Source of the DNA: Roseovarius aestuarii
GTDB lineage: Bacteria; Pseudomonadota; Alphaproteobacteria; Rhodobacterales; Rhodobacteraceae
Length of the DNA: 64,000 nt
Direction: 5' to 3'
Assembly: GCA_027214255.1 (NCBI GenBank)
Contig: JAPWHL010000020.1
Coordinates: forward strand, 1 to 64,000
Shown here in pieces: positions 52,657 to 62,281 of the stretch. The notes under the pieces were generated by a model. It was not told the origin of the DNA, made no database searches, and saw only the letters and a program-made list of their open reading frames with translations. A program made the position numbers and the translations under genes. Position 1 is the stretch's first letter, and the number at the start of each line of letters is the position of its first letter.

Positions 52657-54480
52657 TCACACGGCCTTCTCGGAATTCTGGCGCGACCACAGGCCAGCAT
52701 AGTGCCCACCTTGAGCCAGAAGCTCATCATGTGTTCCGACCTCGACGATATGGCCATCGTCCAACACGACGATCCTGTCCGCATCCGCCACAGTGCTAAG
52801 ACGATGGGCGATCATCAACACAGTGCGCCCTTGTCCAGCACGGGCCAGCGCACCTTGGATGTCACGCTCGGTCGCAGTGTCGAGCGCGCTGGTGGCCTCA
52901 TCCAACAGCAAAATGGGCGGATCTTTCAACAAGGTGCGCGCGATGCCAACGCGCTGCTTTTCACCACCCGACAATTTCAGACCACGTTCCCCCACCGGAG
53001 TATTGTAACCCTGCGGAAGGGAGATGATGAATTCATGGATTTGCGCCGCCTGCGCCGCACTTTCGATTTCAGCCTGCGTTGCCCCGGCGCGGCCATAACC
53101 AATGTTATAGCCAATCGAGTCATTGAACAGCACTGTGTCCTGCGGCACCACGCCGATAGCGGCATGCAGACTGTCCTGTGTGACGTCGCGCACGTCCTGA
53201 CCATCAATTAACAGCACGCCCGTGTTCACATCGTAAAAGCGGAACAACAGCCGCCCGATAGTGGATTTTCCAGACCCTGTCGGACCGACGATTGCGATGC
53301 TTTCACCGGGTTTGGCCGTCAGGCTGATACCCTTTAGGATCGCGCGATCGGGCTCATAACCGAATTGCACGTCGCGCAGTTCAATCTGCCCGCCATCGAC
53401 ACGCAAGGGCAGTGCACCCGGCGCATCCGACACATCCGGCGGCTGATCCAGCAGGCCAAACATTTCTCCCATATCAACCAGACTTTGGCGGATTTCGCGG
53501 TAAACCGTCCCGAGAAAATTTAGCGGCATGGTGATCTGGATCATGTAGGCGTTGACCATGACGAAATCGCCCACTGTCATCGATCCGTCCTGCACGCCCA
53601 ACGCGGCCATGATCATCACAACCACCAAACCCGAGGTGATCAGCATGGATTGTCCGAAATTCAGAAAGGACAAAGTATAGGTTGTTTTCAACGCGGCCCG
53701 CTCGTACAGCGCCATAGCACTGTCATAGCGGTCGGCCTCGCGGGTTTCGGCACCGAAATACTTGACCGTTTCATAGTTCAACAGGCTATCGATGGCCTTT
53801 TGATTGGCATCTGTGTCTTGGTTGTTCATCTCGCGACGCAGTTTCACGCGCCACTCCGTGACCTTAAAGGTGAACGCCACATAAAGCGCGATCACCCCCA
53901 TCACGACCACCAGATAGGCAACATCAAACAACGTCCATAGAACGATGCCGATCAGGATTAGTTCCAGAAACAGCGGCCCGACAGAAAACAACAAAAAACG
54001 CAGCAAGAAATCTACGCCTTTCACGCCCCGTTCGATAATCCTGCTTAGACCACCGGTTTTGCGCGTGATGTGATAGCGCATCGACATGGCGTGAATATGC
54101 TGAAACGTGCGCAGGGCCAGCTTGCGCAGGGCACGCTGACCGACGCGGGCGAAAATCGCATCGCGCAACTGTTGAAAGCCAACATTCATCAGACGCGCAA
54201 CGCCGTAAGCCACCGTCAGGCCGACCGCACCTGCGCCCAACATCCACGCAGGCGGCGCGGCATCCCCCGACAGCGTATCGACCGCTGCCTTGTAAAAGAA
54301 CGGCGTGCCAACAGCGATCAGCTTGGCCAGCACTAGCACCGACAGCGCCAGAATCACACGGCCTTTCACCCAAGGTGCCTCGCGGGGCCATAGATAGGGC
54401 GAAACCCGCGCGATCGTGCGCCATCCGCTGGCGGGCTGCTCACCCGGAACTGTTTCACGAGGGTTGCTTGGCGGAGACAT
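52657..54480 (-). CDS. ABC exporter of the Atm1/HMT1 type (fused permease-ATPase)
   Basis: A 607-residue half-transporter: six membrane helices (about 45-330), then a nucleotide-binding domain with Walker A G-P-T-G-S-G-K-S-T near 397, signature L-S-G-G-E-K-Q-R near 500 and Walker B I-L-L-L-D-E-A-T-S-A-L-D. The sequence Y-F-G-A-E-T-R-E and the N-terminal P-Y-L-W-P match the Atm1/ABCB7 branch, which exports glutathione persulfides or metal-thiol conjugates; bacterial members protect against heavy metals. Works as a homodimer. Confidence 0.92.
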   Translation of the reverse strand: MSPPSNPRETVPGEQPASGWRTIARVSPYLWPREAPWVKGRVILALSVLVLAKLIAVGTPFFYKAAVDTLSGDAAPPAWMLGAGAVGLTVAYGVARLMNVGFQQLRDAIFARVGQRALRKLALRTFQHIHAMSMRYHITRKTGGLSRIIERGVKGVDFLLRFLLFSVGPLFLELILIGIVLWTLFDVAYLVVVMGVIALYVAFTFKVTEWRVKLRREMNNQDTDANQKAIDSLLNYETVKYFGAETREADRYDSAMALYERAALKTTYTLSFLNFGQSMLITSGLVVVMIMAALGVQDGSMTVGDFVMVNAYMIQITMPLNFLGTVYREIRQSLVDMGEMFGLLDQPPDVSDAPGALPLRVDGGQIELRDVQFGYEPDRAILKGISLTAKPGESIAIVGPTGSGKSTIGRLLFRFYDVNTGVLLIDGQDVRDVTQDSLHAAIGVVPQDTVLFNDSIGYNIGYGRAGATQAEIESAAQAAQIHEFIISLPQGYNTPVGERGLKLSGGEKQRVGIARTLLKDPPILLLDEATSALDTATERDIQGALARAGQGRTVLMIAHRLSTVADADRIVVLDDGHIVEVGTHDELLAQGGHYAGLWSRQNSEKAV

Positions 54481-54554
54481 AGACGGGCCTTAACTTGGAC
54501 AAGCCCATCACATAGGCCGCAGCACTGGAAATATCCAGCGTCGCGGGCGGGTGA

Positions 54555-56063
54555 TTAGTCCGGCAAGGTAAATACTTGGCCGGGATAGATAAGATCGGGG
54601 TCTCGGATACGGTCGCTATTGGCTTCAAACACCCTAACATACAGCACCCCTTCGCCGTATACCTCGCGTGAGATTGCCCAAAGTGTGCTGCCCGGTTGCA
54701 CTGTGACAGCACGAATACGCGGTGCCGCGCTTGCAGTTTCAGCGGCGGCCAGAACCTGTTGATCTTCGCGTTTGAACGGCGTTTCTACGCGGCTGGTGAC
54801 GGTGCCCTCACCATCAACTTCGTCGATGCGCAGTGTGTAAACACCCGTATCGACCTGCGGCAAATCCGTGCGCCAGCTGCCGTCTTCGGTGATGCGCGAC
54901 GTTGTGACCGGGGTGTTGTCCAGATAGACCCGCACAAACCCGTCACCCACCGCGCGCCCGGTCAATTCTACCTCGCCCGCGTCTGAGTAGGTAATCGCAT
55001 CCAATGCGACGCTGGACATGACTTGGGGTGCGGCCCCCAACGCGTCGGGCTTTTGCAAAACCTTGACGCCGTCTTCATCGGCCATCAGCACAGTTTGCGA
55101 CACTTGCGCTGGTACCGGCTGCGCAGTTTCCTTCACTGGTTCGGATTCAGAGCGTGCGTTATCTACGTCACTTACAGTTACCCGGGCGGGTTCAGCATCT
55201 GTGCCTGAGCTCGGGGCTTGGATCGCCTCGGCTTGCACCAGGGCCGTTTGAGCCGCCTCCACAGCTGGGGAAGGTGCCGGATCGGATGACTCGGTCTCAA
55301 TCTGGGGGGTATCTACGGCGGCAATTTCAGGCGCTCTAGGGGCTTCGCGTAACGGTTGTGCAAGATCGACATCTGTTGCAGGCGATGCCGCTGTGGGCAG
55401 TACGGGGGCCGTTTCATTGGCAACAGGGGCCGCTTGTGTTTGTGGCGCTGGATCCAGCAAGGCAAGATCTTCGCGGATCGCTTCGGAGGCGTCGCCGCTG
55501 GCCGTTTCGGCCAAGCCAACCTCAAGCGATTTGGGTGTCGGCGCGATTATCACCTCTTGCTCGCTGGATACGGCTGTATCGCTCTCGGGTTGCCTCATGC
55601 GCAGGGACAGAATGCGAGGCATCTCGCTGGGTTGCAGAGTTACAAACTGCACAAACTGGCCTGCGCCGTCGGCCCCGACAGGAGTAAGCGCCTGACCATC
55701 CAGCATGATGTGGGTCATCCAGCCCGGTTCGGTGCTGCCCGCAATCAACATGGTTCCGTCTGGTTCCAACCGAAAGACATCAATACGGGGCGGGTCCGGC
55801 AGAACCGCAGTATCAGTTGTCTGTGTTTCCTCGGAAGGGCTCACCTCGGCAGGTTTGCCCGCTGTTTCGTTCTGCGCTGTGTCTGGCGTCACGGGTAAGG
55901 CTGCGGGAATGGTTTGCGCGGGTTGTACTTCGGAAACGGGCACATCCTTGGCGGCGAGGCCGAACACCCCGGCCATGTACAACCCACCGGCGACCAGAGC
56001 CGCAATAGAAGCAGCGCCCACGGCGATCCCCTGACCAGATGCCAAAAATGCAGTCTTGCTCAT
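54555..56063 (-). CDS. LysM-domain envelope protein with long Pro/Ala/Glu-rich linker
   Basis: A 502-residue protein with an N-terminal membrane anchor (about 10-37), a long low-complexity P/A/E/T-rich region (about 45-350, probably disordered, with one Ig-like or beta segment at about 95-160), an Ig-like segment at about 370-430 (V-E-L-T-G-R-A-V-G-D-G-F-V-R-V-Y) and a C-terminal LysM peptidoglycan-binding domain in the last 50 residues (V-Q-P-G-S-T-L-W-A-I-S). The ATG at 56063 starts the M-S-K-T-A-F anchor; ATG 56093 is an alternative. Such proteins sit in the inner membrane and reach into the murein; exact role unknown. Confidence 0.85.
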   Translation of the reverse strand: MSKTAFLASGQGIAVGAASIAALVAGGLYMAGVFGLAAKDVPVSEVQPAQTIPAALPVTPDTAQNETAGKPAEVSPSEETQTTDTAVLPDPPRIDVFRLEPDGTMLIAGSTEPGWMTHIMLDGQALTPVGADGAGQFVQFVTLQPSEMPRILSLRMRQPESDTAVSSEQEVIIAPTPKSLEVGLAETASGDASEAIREDLALLDPAPQTQAAPVANETAPVLPTAASPATDVDLAQPLREAPRAPEIAAVDTPQIETESSDPAPSPAVEAAQTALVQAEAIQAPSSGTDAEPARVTVSDVDNARSESEPVKETAQPVPAQVSQTVLMADEDGVKVLQKPDALGAAPQVMSSVALDAITYSDAGEVELTGRAVGDGFVRVYLDNTPVTTSRITEDGSWRTDLPQVDTGVYTLRIDEVDGEGTVTSRVETPFKREDQQVLAAAETASAAPRIRAVTVQPGSTLWAISREVYGEGVLYVRVFEANSDRIRDPDLIYPGQVFTLPD

Positions 56064-56171
56064 CTTGCCCCCTATAACCGCGTCGCGCCCCATGCATGCG
56101 GCGCGGTTGCCGCACCCTAGCAACAAGGCTATCACGGGTCAAAACAACCCTTTATTCAAGGTGGATCCAAA

Positions 56172-56723
56172 ATGCGGCAACATTCTGTCTGTGTCTTTTG
56201 CGGCGCACGTTCAGGTGTAAAACCAGTCTATGAACAAGCAGCCCAAGAATTTGGCACGGCGTTGGCCGCTGCCGGCTGGGGGCTGACCTATGGCGCTGGC
56301 GATATAGGGTTGATGGGGGCTGTGGCCGATGCAGCGCAAAATGCGGGTGGCGACACGTTCGGAGTAATGCCCAAACTGTTGGAAGGCTGGGAAGGCGTTA
56401 AACCCAATCTGACACATTATGTGCTGACCGAAACCATGCACGAGCGTAAAAAAGTCATGTTCATGAACTGCGACGCCATCGTCTTGTTACCCGGCGGGGC
56501 CGGGTCTCTGGACGAGTTTTTCGAAGTCCTGACATGGCGTCAGCTGGGCATGCACGAAAAGCCCATCATCTTGCTGGATGTCGAAGGCTATTGGCAGCCG
56601 TTGCTACACCTGTTGGAACATGTCATCGTCGAAGGGTTTGCTGATGGCTCGATCAGGGATTTCTACAGTGTCTCAACTGACGTGCCCAGCGCCTTGGACA
56701 CTTTGCGCGCCACCCTATCCTGA
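56172..56723 (+). CDS. LOG/TIGR00730 family protein (putative cytokinin riboside 5'-monophosphate phosphoribohydrolase)
   Basis: A 183-residue Rossmann-like protein. It has the diagnostic P-G-G-x-G-(S/T)-x-x-E motif (107-115, PGGAGSLDE) and R92-K93-K94 preceding it, the nucleotide-monophosphate-binding pair of LOG proteins. Homologues hydrolyse nucleoside monophosphates (AMP, cytokinin ribotides); bacterial roles are often uncertain. It is divergent from the LysM gene across 108 bp. Confidence 0.93.
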   Translation: MRQHSVCVFCGARSGVKPVYEQAAQEFGTALAAAGWGLTYGAGDIGLMGAVADAAQNAGGDTFGVMPKLLEGWEGVKPNLTHYVLTETMHERKKVMFMNCDAIVLLPGGAGSLDEFFEVLTWRQLGMHEKPIILLDVEGYWQPLLHLLEHVIVEGFADGSIRDFYSVSTDVPSALDTLRATLS

Positions 56724-57049
56724 CGCCAACTGGCGATGGCCCAGATGAACACGAACCAAATGTCGGAGATCACGAACTAGGCCTGTGCGGTTCATGCCGC
56801 CAGATGCGGTTGGCGCACGGTTTGAAGAACGACGTTAAGACGTCCCTCAAACCCAAGCAGGATAATGGGAGTAACGACCGTGCAGGTGCCCTCCAGAGAA
56901 ACACATCGTCAAGCGGTGTGTTCCAAAATCCCGCAAGCGGGACCAAAGACTGGATATCGCAAGGTTGCATAACGCCACCCTTGGCCGGGACGCATCCAGC
57001 TGCAAGCGCAGTTAACTTTCAGTTTTTCACGCAGCGCCCCGGGCCGGTC
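56724..57049. other. Gap between LOG gene and host-attachment gene
   Basis: 326 bp with no credible gene; the two genes are convergent. A short palindrome TCCCGC-AA-GCGGGA lies at 56929-56942 and could serve as a weak terminator. No other structure is evident. Confidence 0.4.
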
Positions 57050-57526
57050 TTAGGTGAGCGGTGCGCCGTTTTTCCGCTGCGCCAACTCGGCCTTGACCAG
57101 CGTTTCGATCTTGTCGACCGGATGATTGGTCATGGTTTTGTCGATTTCCGCAATCACCTTGGACGACACCTCGGAGTGCAGCGCAGGACGTAACGCGCCC
57201 AAAGTACGCGGGTCCGCCACGATGATCAGTTTGTCAAAATCACCGCGATGCGCCTTTATATACAGTATCTCGGCCAGTTCATCGGCAAACCTCTCTTTTG
57301 CCAATTCATGCCAGTCGGTGTCGTCCAATGCCGAACGTTGCCCGGGGCCAGAATCGTTCATCCTGCCGGGACGATTGGCGGATTGGTCAATGTCGCTGGG
57401 GTTTTCCTGCGTTTTTATATCCTGAAGGTTTAAATCCGGATCTTGTGCATCCACGTCATTGCGCAAAAACAGCGCCTTTTCGCTATCGCATACCAAGACC
57501 CAAGTGCCCGCTGCCAGATCAGTCAT
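57050..57526 (-). CDS. Host attachment family protein
   Basis: A 158-residue soluble protein beginning W-V-L-V-C-D-S-E-K-A and containing K-L-I-I-V-A-D-P-R-T-L-G-A-L-R-P, the conserved core of the host-attachment (AtsE-like) family named for an Agrobacterium locus. The fold is eRF1/Pelota-like in some annotations; biochemical function is unknown. A charged linker (about 30-70) interrupts the domain. Its ATG shares a base with the preceding stop (TGATG), so it is coupled to the small basic protein gene. Confidence 0.85.
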   Translation of the reverse strand: MTDLAAGTWVLVCDSEKALFLRNDVDAQDPDLNLQDIKTQENPSDIDQSANRPGRMNDSGPGQRSALDDTDWHELAKERFADELAEILYIKAHRGDFDKLIIVADPRTLGALRPALHSEVSSKVIAEIDKTMTNHPVDKIETLVKAELAQRKNGAPLT

Positions 57527-57747
57527 CAGCTGTCCTCCGATGGTACTGTGCCTGTTGCACGTCGGTCCGCCCCGCGAACGCGCGTCGCACCCGCAGGGCG
57601 TTCCATCGCGCGCTTTTCCCCGTCACGGGTGGCTAGCCGACGGTCCAGCTCACCGCTACTGCGGCCTTGATGGGAAATCTCGGCGACTTCGCCCATGATC
57701 TCTTGGGTGTCGCGTTTACCGTCCTTTGATCTGTGACGCTCTGCCAT
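57526..57747 (-). CDS. Small basic protein of unknown function, coupled to host-attachment gene
   Basis: A 73-residue very hydrophilic protein rich in R, K, E and D (MAERHRSKDGKRDTQE start). No hydrophobic core or known domain is visible; probably intrinsically disordered. GGAGG lies five bases before the ATG at 57747, and its TGA shares one base with the host-attachment ATG, which together argue that it is a real gene. A start at 57786 is possible but lacks a site. Confidence 0.65.
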   Translation of the reverse strand: MAERHRSKDGKRDTQEIMGEVAEISHQGRSSGELDRRLATRDGEKRAMERPAGATRVRGADRRATGTVPSEDS

Positions 57748-57817
57748 GTGATCCTCCTGTGATTGATGGGTCTGATGACTCAACAATCAATTGCCGGGCA
57801 CGGTTCCGTTCAGGCGT

Positions 57818-57852
57818 AAAAAAGCCCCCGCCGAAACCTGTTCGACGGGGGC
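57818..57852 (-). terminator. Rho-independent terminator of sodB
   Basis: On the minus strand GCCCCCGTCG and the complementary GCGGGGGC flank a short loop (57824-57852), and the stem is followed directly by six T residues (57818-57823). It begins 25 bp after the sodB stop codon. The classic stem plus T-tract makes this the clearest terminator in the window. Confidence 0.9.
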
Positions 57853-57876
57853 CTATTCTGATCGTTGTCGCAGCGC

Positions 57877-58476
57877 TTACATGCGGCTGGCGACATTTTC
57901 CCAGTTAACCAGCTTGTTCAGGAAGTTTTCCAGATAAACTGGGCGTTTGTTACGGAAGTCGATGTAATACGAGTGCTCCCACACATCGCAACCCAACAAA
58001 GCAGTCTGACCAAAGCAGACAGGGTTAACGCCGTTCTCGGTCTTTGTGACTTTCAGGCTGCCGTCTGTGTCCTTGACCAGCCACGCCCAACCCGAGCCGA
58101 ATTGACCCGCGCCTGCAGCCGAAAATTCCTTTTTGAATTCATCAACGCTGCCAAAGCTGTCCTTCAGCGCTTTTTCCAGCTCGGATGGCATGGCCGAGGT
58201 GCCGGGGCTCATCATTTCCCAGAACTGGTTGTGGTTCCACAGCTGGCTGATGTTGTTGAAGATACCCGACTGCGCAACGGCGTTCTTATCATAGGTGCCC
58301 TTGATGATCTCTTCGAGGGACTTTCCCTCCCACTCGGTGCCGGCAATCGCCTTGTTGCCATTGTCGACATAGGCCTTGTGGTGAATGTCGTGGTGGAATT
58401 CCAGCGTTTCGCGGCTCATGCCGTTATCGGCCAGCGCGTCGTGAGAATAAGGAAGATCGGGAAGTTGGAATGTCAT
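57877..58476 (-). CDS. sodB: Superoxide dismutase, Fe-type
   Basis: Dismutates superoxide in the cytoplasm. The 199-residue enzyme has all four metal ligands: H28 (FHHDIHH), H82 (LWNHNQFW), D164 and H168 (DVWEHSYY). The second-sphere glutamine is Q78 in N-N-I-S-Q-L-W-N-H, and the position that holds Gln in Mn enzymes is Gly here (T-E-N-G-V-N-P), both favouring iron, though cambialistic use is possible. A strong terminator follows, so it is probably monocistronic. Confidence 0.95.
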   Translation of the reverse strand: MTFQLPDLPYSHDALADNGMSRETLEFHHDIHHKAYVDNGNKAIAGTEWEGKSLEEIIKGTYDKNAVAQSGIFNNISQLWNHNQFWEMMSPGTSAMPSELEKALKDSFGSVDEFKKEFSAAGAGQFGSGWAWLVKDTDGSLKVTKTENGVNPVCFGQTALLGCDVWEHSYYIDFRNKRPVYLENFLNKLVNWENVASRM

Positions 58477-58633
58477 GGGTCAGGCCCCCTGCGTTGATGT
58501 GCAAATTGATACCGCCCTAGATGTGCGGTCTGTGGGTGAAACGTCAAGGCCTATCGGTTTGTTCCGACAATCTAATGCGGATCACCGCCCACCCCTGTCG
58601 GACCCTGAAACCGGTCACGCGGCGCGACACGGA

Positions 58634-59209
58634 TCACCTGAAATAGCCAACCTCGCTACCAGCCAGTGATGCACCTTTCAGCAAGTCGAACACATACTGC
58701 GCGACCGAACGAAAGCAAATCACCCGTGCCTCACCCGTTTCGGGCAGCCAGATTGCGGCGGGCACCTGTGCCATGCGCGTGCGGCGGAACTGACCGGGGG
58801 CAAAGGCCGCGGCGGACATATCAACCGGACACAGCTTGGCCAGTGTTTCGCGCACCAATGCGTCATCGCCGGACACCGCAAACATCGCGCGTGCATCCGA
58901 CACATTGACAGCCAGATGATGCGTTCCGGCCAGTTTAGACGTGATCCCTTCCAGACGCGCATCGACCTCATCATACGGGGTCAGGATCAGCAACTCGTCC
59001 GGGGACATCCACGCGATACCATGTGCGCCGCTTAGCGCGATGTGGCCGCGACCCGGCACATTGGTCCCACCCGCAGTTTTGGCAGCATCAACCAGCTTTT
59101 TCGCAGACAGATCGCCGCGCAGGGTAATCATACCTTGCAAGCCCATTTCATGAACCTGCACATAGCCGCTGGCGCTGGCACCATTCAAGGCGCTGACAGT
59201 GTTAGACAT
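58634..59209 (-). CDS. soxG: Sarcosine oxidase subunit gamma
   Basis: The 191-residue gamma subunit of heterotetrameric sarcosine oxidase, which oxidises sarcosine to glycine with transfer of the methyl carbon to tetrahydrofolate. It has a fold related to the small T-protein-like domain (G-W-M-S-P-D-E-L-L-I type region about 65-75). The ATG at 59209 lies eight bases inside the soxA 3' end, so the two are coupled. It is the last gene of soxB-soxD-soxA-soxG seen here. Confidence 0.9.
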   Translation of the reverse strand: MSNTVSALNGASASGYVQVHEMGLQGMITLRGDLSAKKLVDAAKTAGGTNVPGRGHIALSGAHGIAWMSPDELLILTPYDEVDARLEGITSKLAGTHHLAVNVSDARAMFAVSGDDALVRETLAKLCPVDMSAAAFAPGQFRRTRMAQVPAAIWLPETGEARVICFRSVAQYVFDLLKGASLAGSEVGYFR

Positions 59210-62200
59210 TCTGCTTTTCCCCTTCACGGTCGAAGAATACCGGATCGACGATTTTCGCCTTGATCGCCGCGCCGTCCACCTTGGGGAATTCCAAAACATC
59301 CCCCATCCGGTCAGGCCCGTTCAGAACAAGACCCATAGCGATTCCACGCCCCAGCGTCGGCGAGTGGTAGGTCGATGTGACCCGCCCTTGGACATTGCGC
59401 TGACCGTTGTCGTTTGTACCGTCTGCCGTGCAATAGGCCCCATCGGGCAGGACTGATCCGTCCAGCGTCTCCAGCCCGACCAGTTTCCACCGTTTGGGAT
59501 CCGTCATATGGCTGCGCGCCTGCGCGCGCTTACCCAGATAGTCCTCTTTCTTCTTGGAAATCGCCCAGCCAAGGCCCAGATCCTGCGGAATGACCGTGCC
59601 ATCGGTTTCGTCCCCGATCATGATAAAGCCTTTTTCGGCCCGCATGATGTGCAACGCTTCGGTGCCATACGTAGTGGCATTGTACTCTGCCCCCGCCGCC
59701 AGCAGCGCGTCCCACAAGGCACGCCCTTCTGAGGCCTTGACGGCAATTTCATAACTCAACTCGCCCGAGAACGAGATGCGATAGGCCCGCGCCTGCATCC
59801 CGCCCAGCGTGATGTCCGCCCATGCCATAAACGGCAACGTATCGGCGCTGATATCATCGCCAGTCAGCTTGGCCAGCGTGTCACGGGCACGTGGGCCGAC
59901 AACGGCGATCTGGGCGTATTCTTCGGTCAGGTTGGCGACGTAAACGTTCCAATCCCACCATTCGGTCTGCAACCATTCCTCCATGTGGCCATGGATGCTT
60001 TCGGCCCCACCGGTGGTGGTGTGGCACAGGAACGTTTCGTCATCGATGCGCGCAACCACGCCGTCGTCGATCAAAAAACCGTTCTCGTTGCACATCAGGC
60101 CATAGCGACAACGCCCCGGTTTCAACGTGCTCATCATGTTGGTGTAAAGCATGTCCAGAAACTTGCCCGCGTCCGGCCCCTTGACCATCAGTTTGCCCAA
60201 TGTCGACGCATCCAGCAGGCCCAGACTTTCTCGGGTCGCCGTGACCTCACGTGCAACGGCAGCCTCAATGGTTTCGCCAGCGCGCTGATAGCAGTAGGGG
60301 CGGCGCCAATGGCCGACCGGTTCCCAATAGGCACCGTTTTCGGCGTGCCAGTCATACATCGGGGTGCGACGCAGAGGCTGAAACCGTTCATCGCGCGCCT
60401 CGCCCGCGATGGATGCCATGGAAATCGGCGTATAGGGTGGGCGGAATGTGGTGGTGCCAGTTTGCGGAATCGGCTGATTCAACGTGTCTGACAAGATCGC
60501 CAGACCATTGATATTGCTGAGCTTGCCCTGATCCGTGGCCATGCCCAACGTGGTATAGCGTTTTGCGTGTTCGACGCTTTCGAACCCTTCGCGCGCGGCC
60601 AATTGCACGTCCGACACTTTGACGTCGTTTTGATAGTCCAGCCACGCCTTGCTGCGCTTGTCGTATCCCGCGCCCTGCGGCATCATCCAGACGGGCATCA
60701 TCTGTGCTTCGTCCGGGGCATTGCCCTGTGGCGCCTTGGCCGGTTTTTTGGGTGTGAACCCTGCCGCCTTGGCAGCCGCATAACCCGCCACGTCGCTATC
60801 GGCCAAAACCGCGCCTAGATGCAGCACGCCATTGGCCGCACCTGCGGGCAGGACAAACCCTTCGCCCGTCGCGCCGGTCGGAGCCTTACTTGCGTCCGGG
60901 CGAAAAGCGGCTGTTGCCTCGTCCCAGATCAGTTTGCCGCCGCAATGCGACCACAGGTGCACTACCGGAGACCAGCCGCCAGACATCGCGACCGCGTCAC
61001 AGGCAATTTCCTTGAGGACCGCGCCTTCGCCCGCTTGGCTGCACACGGCGACACCTGTCACGCGCTTTCCGCCTTTGACCGAGGAAATGGCGTGGCCCAT
61101 CATCACTGTAATACCTAGGCCCTTAGCCTCGGTCATCAGGGGGCTGTCCTGCGCGGTGACGCGTGCGTCCAGAATGGCCGGCACATCCAATCCCAGCTTC
61201 TTGAGGGTGATAGCCGTGCGATATGCATCGTCATTGTTGGTCACCACCACCGTACGATCGCCAACCGAAACACCGTAATCAACCGCATAGTCACGCACTG
61301 CCGAAGCCAGCATGACACCGGGAACATCATTACCAGCAAAGGACAACGGGCGCTCGATGGCCCCTGTTGCGGTCACGATCTGTGTTGCGCGAATGCGCCA
61401 CAGACGATGGCGCGGGCCAGCCGCGCCCGGTTGGTGATCGCCGACACGTTCATAGCCCAAGACATACCCGTGGTCATAGACACCTGCGCCCATCGTACGC
61501 GTGCGCAGGGTGACATTGTCCATGGCATCCAATTGAGCCACGATTTCGGTTATGAAAGTGTCGACAGGTTGACCATCAACAGACCCGCCATCAACGGGCG
61601 CGCGCCCGCCCCAATGGGCGGTTTGTTCGATCACCATCACCCGGGCCCCGGTCAGGGCCGCGGCGCGGGCCGCCGTCAGACCCGCCACACCGCCACCGAT
61701 CACCAACACGTCCGTAAAGGCATAGAAATGTTCGTACGTATCTGGGTCGCGGTGCTTGGGTGCTTTGCCAAGACCCGCTGACTGACGGATAATGGGCTCG
61801 TACACATGTTTCCAGAAGGCACGCGGGTACATGAATGTTTTGTAGTAAAACCCAGCAGGCAAGAAGCGGCTGAGCTTAGAATTGATGACGCCCACGTCGA
61901 ATTCCAGACTGGGCCAGTGGTTCTGGCTGCTGGCCGTCAGGCCATCGTAAAGTTCGGTCGTGGTGACGCGCTGGTTCGGCTCAAAACTGTCGTCCGTTCC
62001 CATTCCGACCAAACCGTTGGGTTCTTCGGCACCGCTGGCGACAACGCCGCGCGGGCGGTGATATTTGAACGACCTGCCAATCAGCATCTGGTCGTTGGCC
62101 AACAGCGCCGAGGCGATGGTATCGCCTGCAAAACCGCGCAGTTGTTTGCCGTTGAAGGCGAATTTCAGTTGGCGGGATTTATCCAGAAGGCGGCCGCCAG

Positions 62201-62219
62201 TGGCCAGACGGGTGCTCAT
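59202..62219 (-). CDS. soxA: Sarcosine oxidase subunit alpha
   Basis: The 1005-residue alpha subunit. It has an N-terminal 2Fe-2S-type fold without iron (R-S-F-K-Y-H-R-P-R-G), a central NAD(P)-binding domain with G-G-G-V-A-G-L-T-A-A near 170, and a C-terminal aminomethyltransferase-like (GcvT) domain that takes the formaldehyde equivalent to tetrahydrofolate. It works in the SoxBDAG heterotetramer in the cytoplasm, downstream of glycine-betaine or choline catabolism. The 62-bp gap to soxD has no obvious structure. Confidence 0.96.
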   Translation of the reverse strand: MSTRLATGGRLLDKSRQLKFAFNGKQLRGFAGDTIASALLANDQMLIGRSFKYHRPRGVVASGAEEPNGLVGMGTDDSFEPNQRVTTTELYDGLTASSQNHWPSLEFDVGVINSKLSRFLPAGFYYKTFMYPRAFWKHVYEPIIRQSAGLGKAPKHRDPDTYEHFYAFTDVLVIGGGVAGLTAARAAALTGARVMVIEQTAHWGGRAPVDGGSVDGQPVDTFITEIVAQLDAMDNVTLRTRTMGAGVYDHGYVLGYERVGDHQPGAAGPRHRLWRIRATQIVTATGAIERPLSFAGNDVPGVMLASAVRDYAVDYGVSVGDRTVVVTNNDDAYRTAITLKKLGLDVPAILDARVTAQDSPLMTEAKGLGITVMMGHAISSVKGGKRVTGVAVCSQAGEGAVLKEIACDAVAMSGGWSPVVHLWSHCGGKLIWDEATAAFRPDASKAPTGATGEGFVLPAGAANGVLHLGAVLADSDVAGYAAAKAAGFTPKKPAKAPQGNAPDEAQMMPVWMMPQGAGYDKRSKAWLDYQNDVKVSDVQLAAREGFESVEHAKRYTTLGMATDQGKLSNINGLAILSDTLNQPIPQTGTTTFRPPYTPISMASIAGEARDERFQPLRRTPMYDWHAENGAYWEPVGHWRRPYCYQRAGETIEAAVAREVTATRESLGLLDASTLGKLMVKGPDAGKFLDMLYTNMMSTLKPGRCRYGLMCNENGFLIDDGVVARIDDETFLCHTTTGGAESIHGHMEEWLQTEWWDWNVYVANLTEEYAQIAVVGPRARDTLAKLTGDDISADTLPFMAWADITLGGMQARAYRISFSGELSYEIAVKASEGRALWDALLAAGAEYNATTYGTEALHIMRAEKGFIMIGDETDGTVIPQDLGLGWAISKKKEDYLGKRAQARSHMTDPKRWKLVGLETLDGSVLPDGAYCTADGTNDNGQRNVQGRVTSTYHSPTLGRGIAMGLVLNGPDRMGDVLEFPKVDGAAIKAKIVDPVFFDREGEKQNV

Positions 62220-62281
62220 ATCTCAGACCTTTTGGTTCGTGGCTGCGCGCGTGCAGGAGGTATTTCGGGAAAGATGAAAGT

